Positions 33,005 through 42,492 of a stretch of 64,000 bases of DNA are shown here, piece by piece. A program made the position numbers and the translations under genes. How positions within the stretch are numbered: position 1 is the stretch's first letter; the number at the start of each line of letters is the position of its first letter. Origin of the DNA: Marinicellulosiphila megalodicopiae (lineage in GTDB: Bacteria; Pseudomonadota; Gammaproteobacteria; Pseudomonadales; Natronospirillaceae); NCBI RefSeq assembly GCF_045862395.1, contig NZ_AP023087.1:4092001-4156000 (forward strand). The letters are read 5' to 3'. Below the pieces are notes generated by a model, which ran no database searches, was not told the DNA's origin, and saw only the letters and a list, made by a program, of their open reading frames with translations.

Positions 33005-34852
33005 GTGTCTACTTTACCGGTTATTGTCAGTTTAGGTGGGATCAGCAGTGCTGGTCGTTCTTCGTTTCATCATGCGTTTAAGCGTATTGTTAGTTCTGCT
33101 TTGGATATTGCAGACAAACAGGACACTTATTTAGATTTGGCTCAGTTGATGGGCTTGGATGCAACGCAAGGTTTGACGGATGAATTAGTTGCTTCAATTG
33201 AGCAAGGCACGCTGGTTCGTAAAATCGGTAAGGATTTATTTGATGTGGATCATATTTATTCGCAGAAAAAAGCACAGTTGACGCCTTATCAAGAGGGCAT
33301 GACGTTTACCTGTAAAACCAATCAATTGCCTAAGTTTATTCCAGATCATTGGCAGGTAACTGAGTTAAATGCAAAAGAATCTGAAGTGTTAGTGACGGGT
33401 AAATTAGAAGTTATGATTCCGGACACTTATAAATCTAAGGTATCTTCAGGTGGTCAATTACCATCTGGTTATAATCCAGGTGCTGGTTATAAGTCTTTGA
33501 ATCATCCTCGTGGTTTGCAAATGACCGTGCAAGCTGCCAGTGATGCGATTTTGTCGTTAGGTATTGATTGGAAAGATATTTTAGAACACATCAATCCTGA
33601 TCAGATTTCAACTTATGCCGGCAGTGCGTTGGCTCAAGTTGATGACTCAAGTTTAAAAGGTCAGCTACAAGCGCAATTAATGGGCGGTCGTGTCAGCTCT
33701 AAACAAATGGCATTATCTTTAGCAGAAATGCCTGCTGATTTTATTAATAGTTATATTATTAATTCTGTTGGTAGTACTGGTACAAACATGGGCGCATGTG
33801 CGTCGTTTTTGTATAACTTGCGCCAAGGTATGATGGACATTCAGTCTGGCCAAGCGAAAGTGGCAATTGTGGGCAATGCAGAAGCTGCGTTAGTACCTGA
33901 ATTAATGGAAGGGTTTCGTGCCATGAGTGCGCTTGCTGAAGATGATCAAATTGCAAAATTAGATGACAGTGACACTTGCAACAATCGTCGTGCCTGTCGT
34001 CCTTTTTCTACCAATGCTGGCTTTACTATGGCGGAGTCGGCGCAGTTTGTTGTGTTGATGGATGACGAGCTAGCAATCAAATTAGGCGCGAATATTTTAG
34101 GTTCGGTTGCGGATGTATTTGTTAACGCTGACGCCAATAAAAAATCGATTTCAGCACCGGGCATTGGTAATTATGTGACTGTCGCAAAAGCTTGTGCGCT
34201 TGCTAAACAAATTGTTGGCGACGCGTCTAAAACATTTGTACAAGCACATGGCACAGGTACGCCGCAAAACCGAGTAACTGAATCGCATATTTTAAATGAA
34301 GTGGCCAAAACTTTTGAAATTGAAAGCTGGCCAGTTTGTGCGATTAAATCTTATGTTGGACACTCATTAGGTGCGGCGGCGGGCGATCAAATTATGGCAA
34401 CATTAGGTGCTTGGCAGTATGGTATTTTACCTGGCATTGAATCCATTGATCATATTGCCGGAGATGTGCATCAATCAAACTTAGATATTTTGATGGAACA
34501 CAAACAGGTTAATGTGGATGAGTATCCAGCTTGTGTGGTTAACTCGAAAGGTTTTGGCGGTAATAACGCTACGGCTTTATTGTTGTCACCTAACCAAACA
34601 TTAACAATGCTTGCTAAAAAATATGGCGATGTTGCTATTGGTCAATACAGCGACAAAAACCTAAACGTGCTTGCTAAATCAAAACAATATGACACAGATA
34701 AAATTGCAGGCATTGCAGCACCCATTTATGAATTTGGCCAGTCTGTCATGTCTGAAACTGATGTATTGATCACTCAAGAGGGTATTAGTTTGTCTGAATT
34801 TACAAATCAAATTCGATTTAATACTCATAATCCGTATAGTGATTATTCTTGA
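33005..34852 (+). CDS. fabY: Beta-ketoacyl-ACP synthase, FabY type
   Basis: 615 residues from a GTG start. The thiolase-fold active site is complete: nucleophilic Cys in GACAS (~264), His in QAHGTGTPQ (~414) and His in YVGHSLGAAAGDQ (~452). Length and the N-terminus (LPVIVSLGGISSAGRSSFHHAFKRIV) match the FabY group first described in Pseudomonas aeruginosa, which makes acetoacetyl-ACP to start fatty acid synthesis and can replace FabH. It stands alone, with a CDF-type transporter gene 27 bp downstream that may be cotranscribed. Since the organism makes a FAAL-loaded peptide, fatty acid supply is relevant, but no direct link is visible. Confidence 0.9.
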   Translation: MSTLPVIVSLGGISSAGRSSFHHAFKRIVSSALDIADKQDTYLDLAQLMGLDATQGLTDELVASIEQGTLVRKIGKDLFDVDHIYSQKKAQLTPYQEGMTFTCKTNQLPKFIPDHWQVTELNAKESEVLVTGKLEVMIPDTYKSKVSSGGQLPSGYNPGAGYKSLNHPRGLQMTVQAASDAILSLGIDWKDILEHINPDQISTYAGSALAQVDDSSLKGQLQAQLMGGRVSSKQMALSLAEMPADFINSYIINSVGSTGTNMGACASFLYNLRQGMMDIQSGQAKVAIVGNAEAALVPELMEGFRAMSALAEDDQIAKLDDSDTCNNRRACRPFSTNAGFTMAESAQFVVLMDDELAIKLGANILGSVADVFVNADANKKSISAPGIGNYVTVAKACALAKQIVGDASKTFVQAHGTGTPQNRVTESHILNEVAKTFEIESWPVCAIKSYVGHSLGAAAGDQIMATLGAWQYGILPGIESIDHIAGDVHQSNLDILMEHKQVNVDEYPACVVNSKGFGGNNATALLLSPNQTLTMLAKKYGDVAIGQYSDKNLNVLAKSKQYDTDKIAGIAAPIYEFGQSVMSETDVLITQEGISLSEFTNQIRFNTHNPYSDYS

Positions 34853-34879
34853 ATCATTTGTTACTAAAGAGTGGGTAAG

Positions 34880-36010
34880 ATGGAAACTGAACTGAGACAA
34901 AAAAAAATCACCGTGGCGACCATTATTGGTACTGTCATTGATTTTGTTTTATCCATTTTAAAAGTGGGCGTGGGGTTTCTTGTTCAATCTCCAGCATTGA
35001 TTGCTGATGGGTTTCATTCCACCAGTGATTTAATAACTGATGTATTAATTTTGTGGGTGGCACGCATCTCTGGAAAAGCGCCCGATGATGATCATCCTTA
35101 TGGACATCAACGCTTTGAAACAATTGCCACCGCTATTTTAGGTGTCGTTTTATTAACTGTTGCAGGTTTAATTTTTATTGAAAACATTGCAGGCATTATT
35201 AATCCTAAAGCATTACATGAAGCATCAGCTCTTGCTTTAATTGTTGTGGTTATTTCTTTAGTGGGTAAAGAATGGTTATTTCATTACACTATGAAAATAG
35301 CCGTAGAAACTAATTCAACCATGCTTAAAGCAAATGCATGGCACTCGCGTTCCGACTCTTTGTCCTCTTTGGTTGTGTTACTTGGTATTTTACTTAATTT
35401 TATGGGTGTGCCATTTGCTGAACCCATTACTGCCATAATTGTTGCGTTGATTATTGCTAAGATGGCCATTAATTTATTTTGGCAAGCACTGCAAGAACTT
35501 GCAGATAAAGCGGTGGATTTATCATTACAATCTGATTTTAAAACAACCATCTTAGCTGTAAACGGCGTGATAGATGTCCACCAATTACGCACCCGCCACA
35601 TGGCAAATCACATTGTATTAGATGCTCATATTCAGGTACCACCAAAAGTCTCAGTTAGCGAAGGTCATCAGATCTCTGACTGGGTATGTTTTGAATTAAA
35701 AAACAAACATAAAGAATTACATGACATCACGATTCATGTTGATTATGAAAAAGACGTAACGTTTACAAAATTAGCGCCGCTTCGAAATAAGGTGGAAGAT
35801 ATTATTATTCGTCAGAATATTAAAAACATTCATCACTTTCATTTACATTACTCCCCTAAACAAACGATTGAAATTCATTTTTATTTATTAGAAGAAGATC
35901 ACGAAGTGATTAGGCAATGCCAAGCATTAGTTAAAGATTTTGATTTTATTTCTGATGTGCAATTTTATAAATATATCGATGCGAGTAATTTGGTTTCTGA
36001 TTCAAATTAG
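34880..36010 (+). CDS. Cation diffusion facilitator (CDF) family metal efflux protein
   Basis: 376 residues from ATG 34880; a GTG three codons earlier is possible. The CDF pattern is present: FLVQSPALIADGFHSTSDL in TM2 and AWHSRSDSLSSL in TM5 supply the HxxxD metal sites, and HPYGHQRFE follows TM2. A cytoplasmic C-terminal domain (~210-376) is longer than in FieF and contains His-rich segments (NIHHFHLHY). The expected activity is Zn/Fe/Mn:proton antiport out of the cytoplasm; the metal is not decidable. The gene follows fabY closely and converges with the GDPD gene (6-bp gap). Confidence 0.92.
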   Translation: METELRQKKITVATIIGTVIDFVLSILKVGVGFLVQSPALIADGFHSTSDLITDVLILWVARISGKAPDDDHPYGHQRFETIATAILGVVLLTVAGLIFIENIAGIINPKALHEASALALIVVVISLVGKEWLFHYTMKIAVETNSTMLKANAWHSRSDSLSSLVVLLGILLNFMGVPFAEPITAIIVALIIAKMAINLFWQALQELADKAVDLSLQSDFKTTILAVNGVIDVHQLRTRHMANHIVLDAHIQVPPKVSVSEGHQISDWVCFELKNKHKELHDITIHVDYEKDVTFTKLAPLRNKVEDIIIRQNIKNIHHFHLHYSPKQTIEIHFYLLEEDHEVIRQCQALVKDFDFISDVQFYKYIDASNLVSDSN

Positions 36011-36016
36011 AATTTT

Positions 36017-36721
36017 TCATTCCATTGATAATAGATGTGGCACATCGCTAAATACGTAATCGACTCCCGCTTGCATTAATTGCTGGTAACGTTTGTTGTC
36101 ATTGACTGTAAACGCCCCCACAAAAAAACCATGTGCTTTAAAGTTTTTTATATCTTCAATATTCAAAATAGCATCTTTTAAATGGCAGGCTTGTGCCGAT
36201 ATTTTTTGGATAAATGCCAATACCTGTTCATCAAAATGATCTGACAACACGGCAATTTTGCTATGGGTGCAATACGCTCTGATGGCTTCTAGTAACTCAA
36301 AATCAAAACTTGAAAAGAGTAACTTGTTGATGGGTAATTCTTTTATAAGCGGCTGAACTATATTTTGAACATAAGCATCACAGCTTTGCCCAAAACGTTT
36401 TAACTCTATGTTTACAACTAAATCTAAGCGTTTAATGATGTCTATTAATTCTGATAATGTTAAAACCGATTGATTGTCTTTATGTGGCATTTTTAATGTA
36501 ATTGCATCAAGTTCTTGCAGGGTTAGGGTTTTCAATTGACGATCTATTTGAGCTAGGCGTTTAAAATCCGCGTCGTGAAATATAACTGCTGTATTATCAG
36601 CCAATAATTGAACGTCTACTTCAACAGCTTTAAGACCATATTGGGCGCATAATTGTATGGCTTGTTCGCTGTTTTCAATCGCTAGGCTTGATACGCCTCG
36701 ATGGGCAAAAATGGATTGCAT
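36017..36721 (-). CDS. Glycerophosphodiester phosphodiesterase (UgpQ-like)
   Basis: 234 residues, no signal peptide, so probably cytoplasmic. GDPD hallmarks: FAHRGVSSLAIENS at the N-terminus (catalytic His, Arg and Glu), EVDVQLLADNTAVIFHD (metal-binding Glu/Asp and the second His), NIELKR and the C-terminal GVDYVFSDVP. It hydrolyses glycerophosphodiesters to glycerol-3-phosphate and an alcohol. It is convergent with the CDF gene and apparently monocistronic. Confidence 0.92.
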   Translation of the reverse strand: MQSIFAHRGVSSLAIENSEQAIQLCAQYGLKAVEVDVQLLADNTAVIFHDADFKRLAQIDRQLKTLTLQELDAITLKMPHKDNQSVLTLSELIDIIKRLDLVVNIELKRFGQSCDAYVQNIVQPLIKELPINKLLFSSFDFELLEAIRAYCTHSKIAVLSDHFDEQVLAFIQKISAQACHLKDAILNIEDIKNFKAHGFFVGAFTVNDNKRYQQLMQAGVDYVFSDVPHLLSME

Positions 36722-37099
36722 AAACTTTACCGGTGGTAGAATGTATCAATTATAGAAATCGAGACATCAAAAATGAAATATTTATCCATTAGATTTGTTT
36801 AGTTGTGCGTTTGACCACATATATAATTTTGAGTTTCAAATTATAATTGGACGGTTCTAATAGGAACATCTGAATAACGAAGTTAATTTTCAGCCTCGTT
36901 GAAAACTTAGTTAGGCAGAGATCCCTTATGCAGTTTTTGGAATAAAGCATAGTTTAGTTTTGCCCTAGAAACATAAATTTTTGACCCTTTAATGAATTGT
37001 TTTTTGTTAATGCTCGCCACACAAAGTCGCGAAACACTCTGCCTTAAGGCCGTTGAGTTAAAAAACAGTATCAAATCAAATGACCAACCGGAGATACCG
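36722..37099. other. Divergent intergenic region, GDPD / diheme lipoprotein
   Basis: About 378 bp. An open frame continues leftward from the lipoprotein start to 36992, but the ribosome site and signal peptide argue that it is untranslated. Promoters for both divergent genes must lie here; none was placed. Confidence 0.5.
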
Positions 37100-37822
37100 A
37101 TGAAACATATACTTACCAGCGCTTGTTTTTTACTTTGCGCCACCGCATTTGTGGCTTGTGAACCTGAAATTGATCCCACCCCTGATAATCGATCCGATTA
37201 TGAACGTTTACGTGATAATGTTGCTATTGATGTTATTACGGCATTAGATTGTAGCGGCTGCCATGATGATGATTCTACGTTAGGAAAAGTATCTCGCTTA
37301 ACTTTTGATAGCACCTCAGGAGCTGATGTTGCAAAAGGCATTAAAGCGTATATTTTATTAAACAACCCTCTTCATGTGACAATTCTTAAGCAAAAACCAT
37401 TGGGTGAATTAGGCCATGCTGGCGGTAATATCTTATCCGCTGAGCAATTTTCAGAACAAAAATCAGACTGGAATGAATTAGTAAACTATATTGCAGCTGA
37501 GAACCCTCCTGCATCTGTTGGTACTGATGCCGAGGTTACCGATTATGTTCTTGCTAATATAATTAATAGTTCGACTCAAGAACCATGTATGGAATGTCAC
37601 GGAGTATCTCCTTTAAATCAAAATGGATTTTCAATGGCCTCTACAGAGCTTGTGGATATTGAAGCGAGTATTTCTGCTTATATTCAAGCTGATGACTCTC
37701 ATAAAATGAATTTACTGGGCAAACCAAGCGGCATATTAGTGCATGGTGGTTCAAACATAATCGACAACGATTCTGAAAAAGCAGATTACTGGAATGCATT
37801 TATAGAAAGATTAAGCATGTAA
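37100..37822 (+). CDS. Periplasmic lipoprotein with two CxxCH heme motifs
   Basis: 240 residues from ATG 37100, chosen because GGAG lies 7 nt upstream and it begins the signal peptide. The N-terminus MKHILTSACFLLCATAFVAC ends in a lipobox, so the mature Cys is probably acylated. Two c-type heme sites, CSGCH (~51) and CMECH (~163), lie in two similar halves (compare LGELGHAGGNILSAEQFSEQKSDW with SGILVHGGSNIIDNDSEKADYW), indicating internal duplication. It is probably a diheme electron-transfer or sensing lipoprotein. Partners are unknown; it is followed by its own terminator. Confidence 0.82.
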   Translation: MKHILTSACFLLCATAFVACEPEIDPTPDNRSDYERLRDNVAIDVITALDCSGCHDDDSTLGKVSRLTFDSTSGADVAKGIKAYILLNNPLHVTILKQKPLGELGHAGGNILSAEQFSEQKSDWNELVNYIAAENPPASVGTDAEVTDYVLANIINSSTQEPCMECHGVSPLNQNGFSMASTELVDIEASISAYIQADDSHKMNLLGKPSGILVHGGSNIIDNDSEKADYWNAFIERLSM

Positions 37823-37844
37823 GTTTCATTTTTGATTTTTTATG

Positions 37845-37866
37845 GGCCCGATTATGGGCCTTTTTT
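37845..37866 (+). terminator. Rho-independent terminator
   Basis: GGCCC and GGGCC form a short GC stem with loop GATTAT followed by six T, 23 bp after the diheme lipoprotein gene. Confidence 0.75.
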
Positions 37867-38080
37867 GTGGCTGAGCATTTAATATTTTGCGAAGAATGCT
37901 TTGTTTAAAATTTGTGTTGTTGAATATGCAATAGCTTGAATTCAAAAAGTTTTTCTTAATCTAATAAATATTCATCAGTAAAAACTTGATATTTATTTAG
38001 GCCGATACCTACTGGTCACAGCCTTCATTTTTAAAAACCACGCTTTAATGCATATGATAACTATTATGAGTAACCAGAAA

Positions 38081-39328
38081 TTATAAGTAACCAGAAATCA
38101 ATCCAATTGCCAACCAAACCAACATGATTAAATGCGCTGTTTTAGGAAGATTTTTGACCTCCTTTGTCATTTCGACTTTTAATTTCACAAATCGGTGTAA
38201 ATGATTGACCCAAAGTGAAACCAATAAAATCATCATCATATAGAAAAACGTCATCTTGCTATCCATTACCGCAATAACGCCCAATAAAAACAATGTTATA
38301 CAACCAATCCCCATCATTGAACGCCTAAATGCTGAGTTGTTATATTTTGTGCTACAGGTTATCAAAACAAGCAACCAAATATTTAATGCAAAAATCTGCA
38401 AACTATAAATAGGTTCTACATAAGTATTTATCCACAACCCGAGCATCGTTGTAACTAATATCACCACCCCAACGTAGGCTCGCAAAATACATAACCAGAT
38501 TGAACTTGTAATCAACAATAACCAAAGTGCATTAGTTTGCATGATTAAGTCTGTTTGGCTAAAGGGTAGTTGAGTAAACCAATTGGTAATTTGGATATTT
38601 GATTGCTGGCTATTTTGAGAATTAAGCGCCCAAAGAATACTTAGTGTGACAAGTGTAAAAATAATAGGCCGATAATTAGGCGTTTTAGATTCTTGTTTAA
38701 ACCATTTTTCCATTTTATTAACAATCGCAAATGCTAATAGGTAAATCAGCCAAATACATAACACACTTAAAATTAAATACAGAACATTGATATTTAAAAT
38801 ATAAGCGTTAATTTCAGCTTTGGTAAGCCATTGCTCAGTTTGGCCTGCCACGTAACCTGGTAATGTATAAAACGGCGCCCAAGCTAACACGGCAAAAAAA
38901 GCTAACGGTAAAAATAATCTTGGATGAATTCGCAAACTGCCAGAAATAAATGGCACGATACAACGTAACGGCCCAAAAAAGCGTGCGATTACAATAAAAA
39001 ACAAACCCTGGTTTTCGTATCGGTGTTGCACTTTTGTAAACCACTTTTGACGCTTGGCAAATAATCGACTGGTTTGAATTGAGCTTGAAAAATATCGTCC
39101 TAAACAATAACCAAAACAGTCACCTGCATAGGCTCCTGTCATCGCACTGACTATTACCCAAACAAACGGAACACCTACCATTGCAGCGGATGTGGTTAGG
39201 GTAACCATGATGAGAAAACTGGGCACAAACATCCCTATTCCCACGATGGTTTCGGCTAATGCACTGAGCATAATTGCCAAACATAATAGTACAGGGTATT
39301 GCCCTAAAAAATATAAGATCGATTCCAT
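38081..39328 (-). CDS. DedA/SNARE-associated family membrane protein with extended C-terminus
   Basis: 415 residues. The first ~210 form a DedA domain: ETIVGIGMFVPSFLIMV, GAYAGDCFGYCLGRYF and the signature FIVIARFFGPLRCIVPFISGSL. E. coli DedA proteins are ~200-220 residues long; here ~200 more residues with about five further hydrophobic segments follow, unrecognised. DedA proteins help flip undecaprenyl phosphate or phospholipids and support membrane potential. The extra half could be a fused partner. It is divergent from proA, sharing a 223-bp upstream region. Confidence 0.85.
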   Translation of the reverse strand: MESILYFLGQYPVLLCLAIMLSALAETIVGIGMFVPSFLIMVTLTTSAAMVGVPFVWVIVSAMTGAYAGDCFGYCLGRYFSSSIQTSRLFAKRQKWFTKVQHRYENQGLFFIVIARFFGPLRCIVPFISGSLRIHPRLFLPLAFFAVLAWAPFYTLPGYVAGQTEQWLTKAEINAYILNINVLYLILSVLCIWLIYLLAFAIVNKMEKWFKQESKTPNYRPIIFTLVTLSILWALNSQNSQQSNIQITNWFTQLPFSQTDLIMQTNALWLLLITSSIWLCILRAYVGVVILVTTMLGLWINTYVEPIYSLQIFALNIWLLVLITCSTKYNNSAFRRSMMGIGCITLFLLGVIAVMDSKMTFFYMMMILLVSLWVNHLHRFVKLKVEMTKEVKNLPKTAHLIMLVWLAIGLISGYL

Positions 39329-39393
39329 ATTTAAAAAATGGCTTTAATTATTTAAAAGAACCTCAGTGTAACGCTATTTTTTGTTAAAGAAAG

Positions 39394-39422
39394 CACCTTA
39401 TCTTGGCAAAAGAGCGTATAAT
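39394..39422 (+). promoter_or_regulatory. Possible sigma-70 promoter of proA operon
   Basis: A perfect -10 hexamer TATAAT (39417-39422) lies 17 bp after a poor -35 (CACCTT), about 130 bp upstream of proA. Only the -10 is convincing. Confidence 0.35.
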
Positions 39423-39551
39423 GCACAGTTTTTTAATTTTTAAGTATTAATCACTTAACATTGCTGCTTTTGTATAACTCTATTAATAGAAATTTGTACA
39501 AAAATCAGCGTTAGAAATTATGTAAATTAATCATTAATAACAAGGGGTCAC

Positions 39552-40805
39552 ATGGATATTCACGCATACATGCAAGAGGTTGGGCAAAACGCTCGTCACG
39601 CTTCTCGTCAAATGGCAACGGTAACTGCTGCGCAAAAAAATGCAGCTTTATTGGCCATAGCAGAACGCATAAATGCACAACGCGAAGATTTAAAAGCGAA
39701 AAACCAAGAAGATTTGGTACGCGGACGTGCAAACGGCCTATCTGATGCAATGATTGATCGTCTTGAATTTACTGACGCCAACCTTGATCAAATGATTGAG
39801 GGTTTAAAACAAGTTGCAGCCCTTGCTGATCCTATTGGAGAAATCACTGATATGAGTTTTCGCCCAAGTGGTATTCAACTTGGTAAAATGCGCGTGCCAT
39901 TAGGTGTAATTGGTATTATTTATGAGTCGCGTCCAAACGTGACAATTGAAGCGGCTAGCCTATGTATTAAATCAGGTAATGCAACGATTTTACGCGGCGG
40001 AAGCGAAGCTATTGCTTCAAACCAAGCGCTTGCGCAGTGTATTAAAGAAGCTTTACAACAAACTCATTTAAATGAAAATGCTGTTCAAGTAATTGAAACC
40101 ACAGACCGTGCTTGCGTTGGGGAATTAATCACCATGGACAAATACGTTGATGTAATTGTGCCTCGTGGCGGCAAAAGTTTGATTGAGCGTATATCTAAAG
40201 ATGCACGCGTGCCTGTCATTAAGCATTTAGATGGTATTTGTCATGTGTATATTGATGATGAAGCGGATCCTAAAAAAGCGATTGATATTGCCATCAACTC
40301 TAAAACCCACCGTTATGGAGTATGTAACGCAATGGAAACATTGCTAATTAATGACGGCGTTGCCGATATTATGTTGCCAGTTTTAGCAGCAAAATTCGCT
40401 GAAAAAGGCGTTGAATTACGCGGCTGTGAAAAAACAGCACTGTATATTGATTGTGTTGCTGCCACTGAAGCGGATTGGAACGAAGAATACTTAGCGCCTA
40501 TTTTATCAATTAAAGTTGTCGACTCAATGGAAGATGCGATTGTGCATATTAACCACTACGGTTCGCACCATACCGATAACATTGTGACTGAAAATTACAC
40601 CAAAGCACGTCAGTTTTTAGCGGCGGTGGATTCAAGCAGCGTAATGATTAACGCATCAACCCGATTTGCTGATGGTTTTGAATACGGTTTAGGCGCTGAA
40701 ATTGGTATATCGACTGACAAAATCCACGCACGTGGCCCTGTTGGTTTAGAAGGATTAACCTCGCAAAAATACGTAGTATTTGGCGACGGTCATATCCGCA
40801 CATAA
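39552..40805 (+). CDS. proA: Gamma-glutamyl phosphate reductase
   Basis: 417 residues, standard length. This aldehyde-dehydrogenase-fold enzyme reduces gamma-glutamyl phosphate to glutamate semialdehyde with NADPH in proline synthesis. Family segments include GVIGIIYESRPNVTIEAASLCIKSGNA, ILRGGSEAIASN and the catalytic Cys region YGVCNAMETLL. The ribosome site AGGGG precedes the ATG. It is followed by nadD after 5 bp, the usual proA-nadD-rsfS-rlmH order of many gammaproteobacteria. Confidence 0.97.
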   Translation: MDIHAYMQEVGQNARHASRQMATVTAAQKNAALLAIAERINAQREDLKAKNQEDLVRGRANGLSDAMIDRLEFTDANLDQMIEGLKQVAALADPIGEITDMSFRPSGIQLGKMRVPLGVIGIIYESRPNVTIEAASLCIKSGNATILRGGSEAIASNQALAQCIKEALQQTHLNENAVQVIETTDRACVGELITMDKYVDVIVPRGGKSLIERISKDARVPVIKHLDGICHVYIDDEADPKKAIDIAINSKTHRYGVCNAMETLLINDGVADIMLPVLAAKFAEKGVELRGCEKTALYIDCVAATEADWNEEYLAPILSIKVVDSMEDAIVHINHYGSHHTDNIVTENYTKARQFLAAVDSSSVMINASTRFADGFEYGLGAEIGISTDKIHARGPVGLEGLTSQKYVVFGDGHIRT

Positions 40806-40810
40806 ATAGT

Positions 40811-41455
40811 ATGCAAGTTGTATTTGGTGGCAGTTTTGATCCGTTTCATCTTGGGCATTTTCAAATGCTTCAGCAATGCGCGGATCAGTTATCACCAGAA
40901 ACGATTCGGATTTTGCCTTGTTATCAACAAGCGCTCAAATCCCATCAAGCATTAGACAGCAAACACAGACTGTCTATGCTTGAATTAATAGCAAAACAGC
41001 TAAATGACGACAGCGAAGTAAATACGATAGTGGACGATTTTGAAATCAAACAAAATGGCACTAACTACAGTATTGATACCTTGAAACATTTACAAAATAG
41101 CATTAAGCAACCCATTGTTTTTATGATGGGTGAAGATTCCATTTTAAATATTAAAAAATGGAAACACTGGCAAGATATTTTAAATTACTGCCACATTGCC
41201 GTTGTAAAACGAAATGGCGATCAAAAAAATAATGATTTAAAAGAAAGTTTACCAAGTGACTGGCAAAAAAATTGGCTAGACACTCTAGACTTCAAACACA
41301 AAATTCACAACACCCAGTTTGGTTATATCGGCCAAATTGAAATGGACTGTGTTGATATCAACAGCAGTCACATAAGAGAAAATATAGAAGACAGCCAAGT
41401 TTTATTACCCGCCGTCATCTTTAATTATTTAAACGAAAACAAATTATACAAATAG
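40811..41455 (+). CDS. nadD: Nicotinate-nucleotide adenylyltransferase
   Basis: 214 residues. The nucleotidylyltransferase motif GGSFDPFHLGHF opens the protein, and the second ATP-binding motif is DINSSHIRE near the C-terminus. It converts nicotinate mononucleotide and ATP to deamido-NAD in NAD synthesis. It starts 5 bp after proA and precedes rsfS by 20 bp. Confidence 0.96.
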   Translation: MQVVFGGSFDPFHLGHFQMLQQCADQLSPETIRILPCYQQALKSHQALDSKHRLSMLELIAKQLNDDSEVNTIVDDFEIKQNGTNYSIDTLKHLQNSIKQPIVFMMGEDSILNIKKWKHWQDILNYCHIAVVKRNGDQKNNDLKESLPSDWQKNWLDTLDFKHKIHNTQFGYIGQIEMDCVDINSSHIRENIEDSQVLLPAVIFNYLNENKLYK

Positions 41456-41475
41456 GCGATCTCGCCGGAGAAAAC

Positions 41476-41844
41476 ATGGCTTTTGCACAAATTGAACAAC
41501 TAAAAACAACCATCATTAAGTCTCTAGAAGACATTAAGGCGCAAGATATCGTCACAATTGATGTCAGTGAAAAAACAAACATTGCGGATTACATGATCAT
41601 TGCATCAGGTACTTCCACCCGACACTTACGCGCATTAGTTGATAATGCTGCGGTAGATGTAAAAAAAGCAGGCTTTGATGTTCAATCAAAAGAAGGTTCT
41701 GCTGCATCTGATTGGGTATTGATTGATTTTGGCGATGTTATTTTACATGCTTTTATGCCTGATTCTCGTAAATATTACGACTTAGAACGCTTGTGGATGG
41801 GCGCTCGCCCTTCATCTGATGATGAAATGTACAACGAAGAGTAA
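41476..41844 (+). CDS. rsfS: Ribosomal silencing factor RsfS
   Basis: 122 residues. The RsfS/DUF143 pattern is clear: TIDVSEKTNIADYMIIASGTS, SRHLRALVD-like TRHLRALVD, DWVLIDFGDVILHAF and YYDLERLW. It binds ribosomal protein L14 and blocks subunit joining under nutrient limitation. The ribosome site CCGGAG lies about 8 nt upstream. Confidence 0.96.
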   Translation: MAFAQIEQLKTTIIKSLEDIKAQDIVTIDVSEKTNIADYMIIASGTSTRHLRALVDNAAVDVKKAGFDVQSKEGSAASDWVLIDFGDVILHAFMPDSRKYYDLERLWMGARPSSDDEMYNEE

Positions 41845-41852
41845 TTGATACA

Positions 41853-42320
41853 ATGTTAATTACCGTGATTGCCGTAGGCACTAAAATGCCCGATTGGGTT
41901 CAAACGGGTATTTTAGAATACAGTAAACGCCTGCCTAAAGATTTCCAGTTAAAATTTGTGGAGATTCCAGTTGGGCATCGCGGTAAAAACACATCCATTC
42001 AAACCGCCATCGACAAAGAAGGCAAAGCGATGATGGACGCCATTAACGACAAAGATTTTGTTGTGGCGCTAGAAATAAACGCTAAAAATTGGTCGACAGA
42101 AACTCTGGCGACCAATATCAGAACATGGCGTGATGATGGTTTTAACATCACACTATTAATTGGTGGGCCAGACGGACTTGCTAAGCCTTGTATTGAACGT
42201 GCAAACCGTTCGTGGTCAATATCCAACTTAACCCTCCCCCATCCGCTTGTGCGTGTCCTATTGGCCGAACAAGTGTATCGAGCATGGTCAGTCTTGAACA
42301 ATCATCCTTATCATAAATAA
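41853..42320 (+). CDS. rlmH: 23S rRNA pseudouridine-1915 N3-methyltransferase
   Basis: 155 residues, the usual size for this SPOUT methyltransferase. Motifs are LLIGGPDGL and the knotted C-terminus LPHPLVRVLLAEQVYRAW…NHPYHK. It methylates pseudouridine 1915 in helix 69 of 23S rRNA using S-adenosylmethionine. It starts 8 bp after rsfS. The mrdA/rodA cell-wall genes that often follow are absent here. Confidence 0.97.
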   Translation: MLITVIAVGTKMPDWVQTGILEYSKRLPKDFQLKFVEIPVGHRGKNTSIQTAIDKEGKAMMDAINDKDFVVALEINAKNWSTETLATNIRTWRDDGFNITLLIGGPDGLAKPCIERANRSWSISNLTLPHPLVRVLLAEQVYRAWSVLNNHPYHK

Positions 42321-42492
42321 CAGAATTTAAGTTAACCTCCTTTTACATTCTGCACGTTCAACAGATTTTAATCTCACAGGGTGTTAAATCCATCACAGGA
42401 TGAAATCACCATCCAAAAACTACCCACTTTGAGCCATACCTCTTTGTTTTCATTTTGTTAATGTTATGTAAAACACATTCAATGGCACAAAT

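Noticed and set aside
36992..37099. Longer N-terminus for the diheme lipoprotein
   Set aside because: The extension has no signal or domain and would bury the lipoprotein signal peptide; GGAG precedes ATG 37100.
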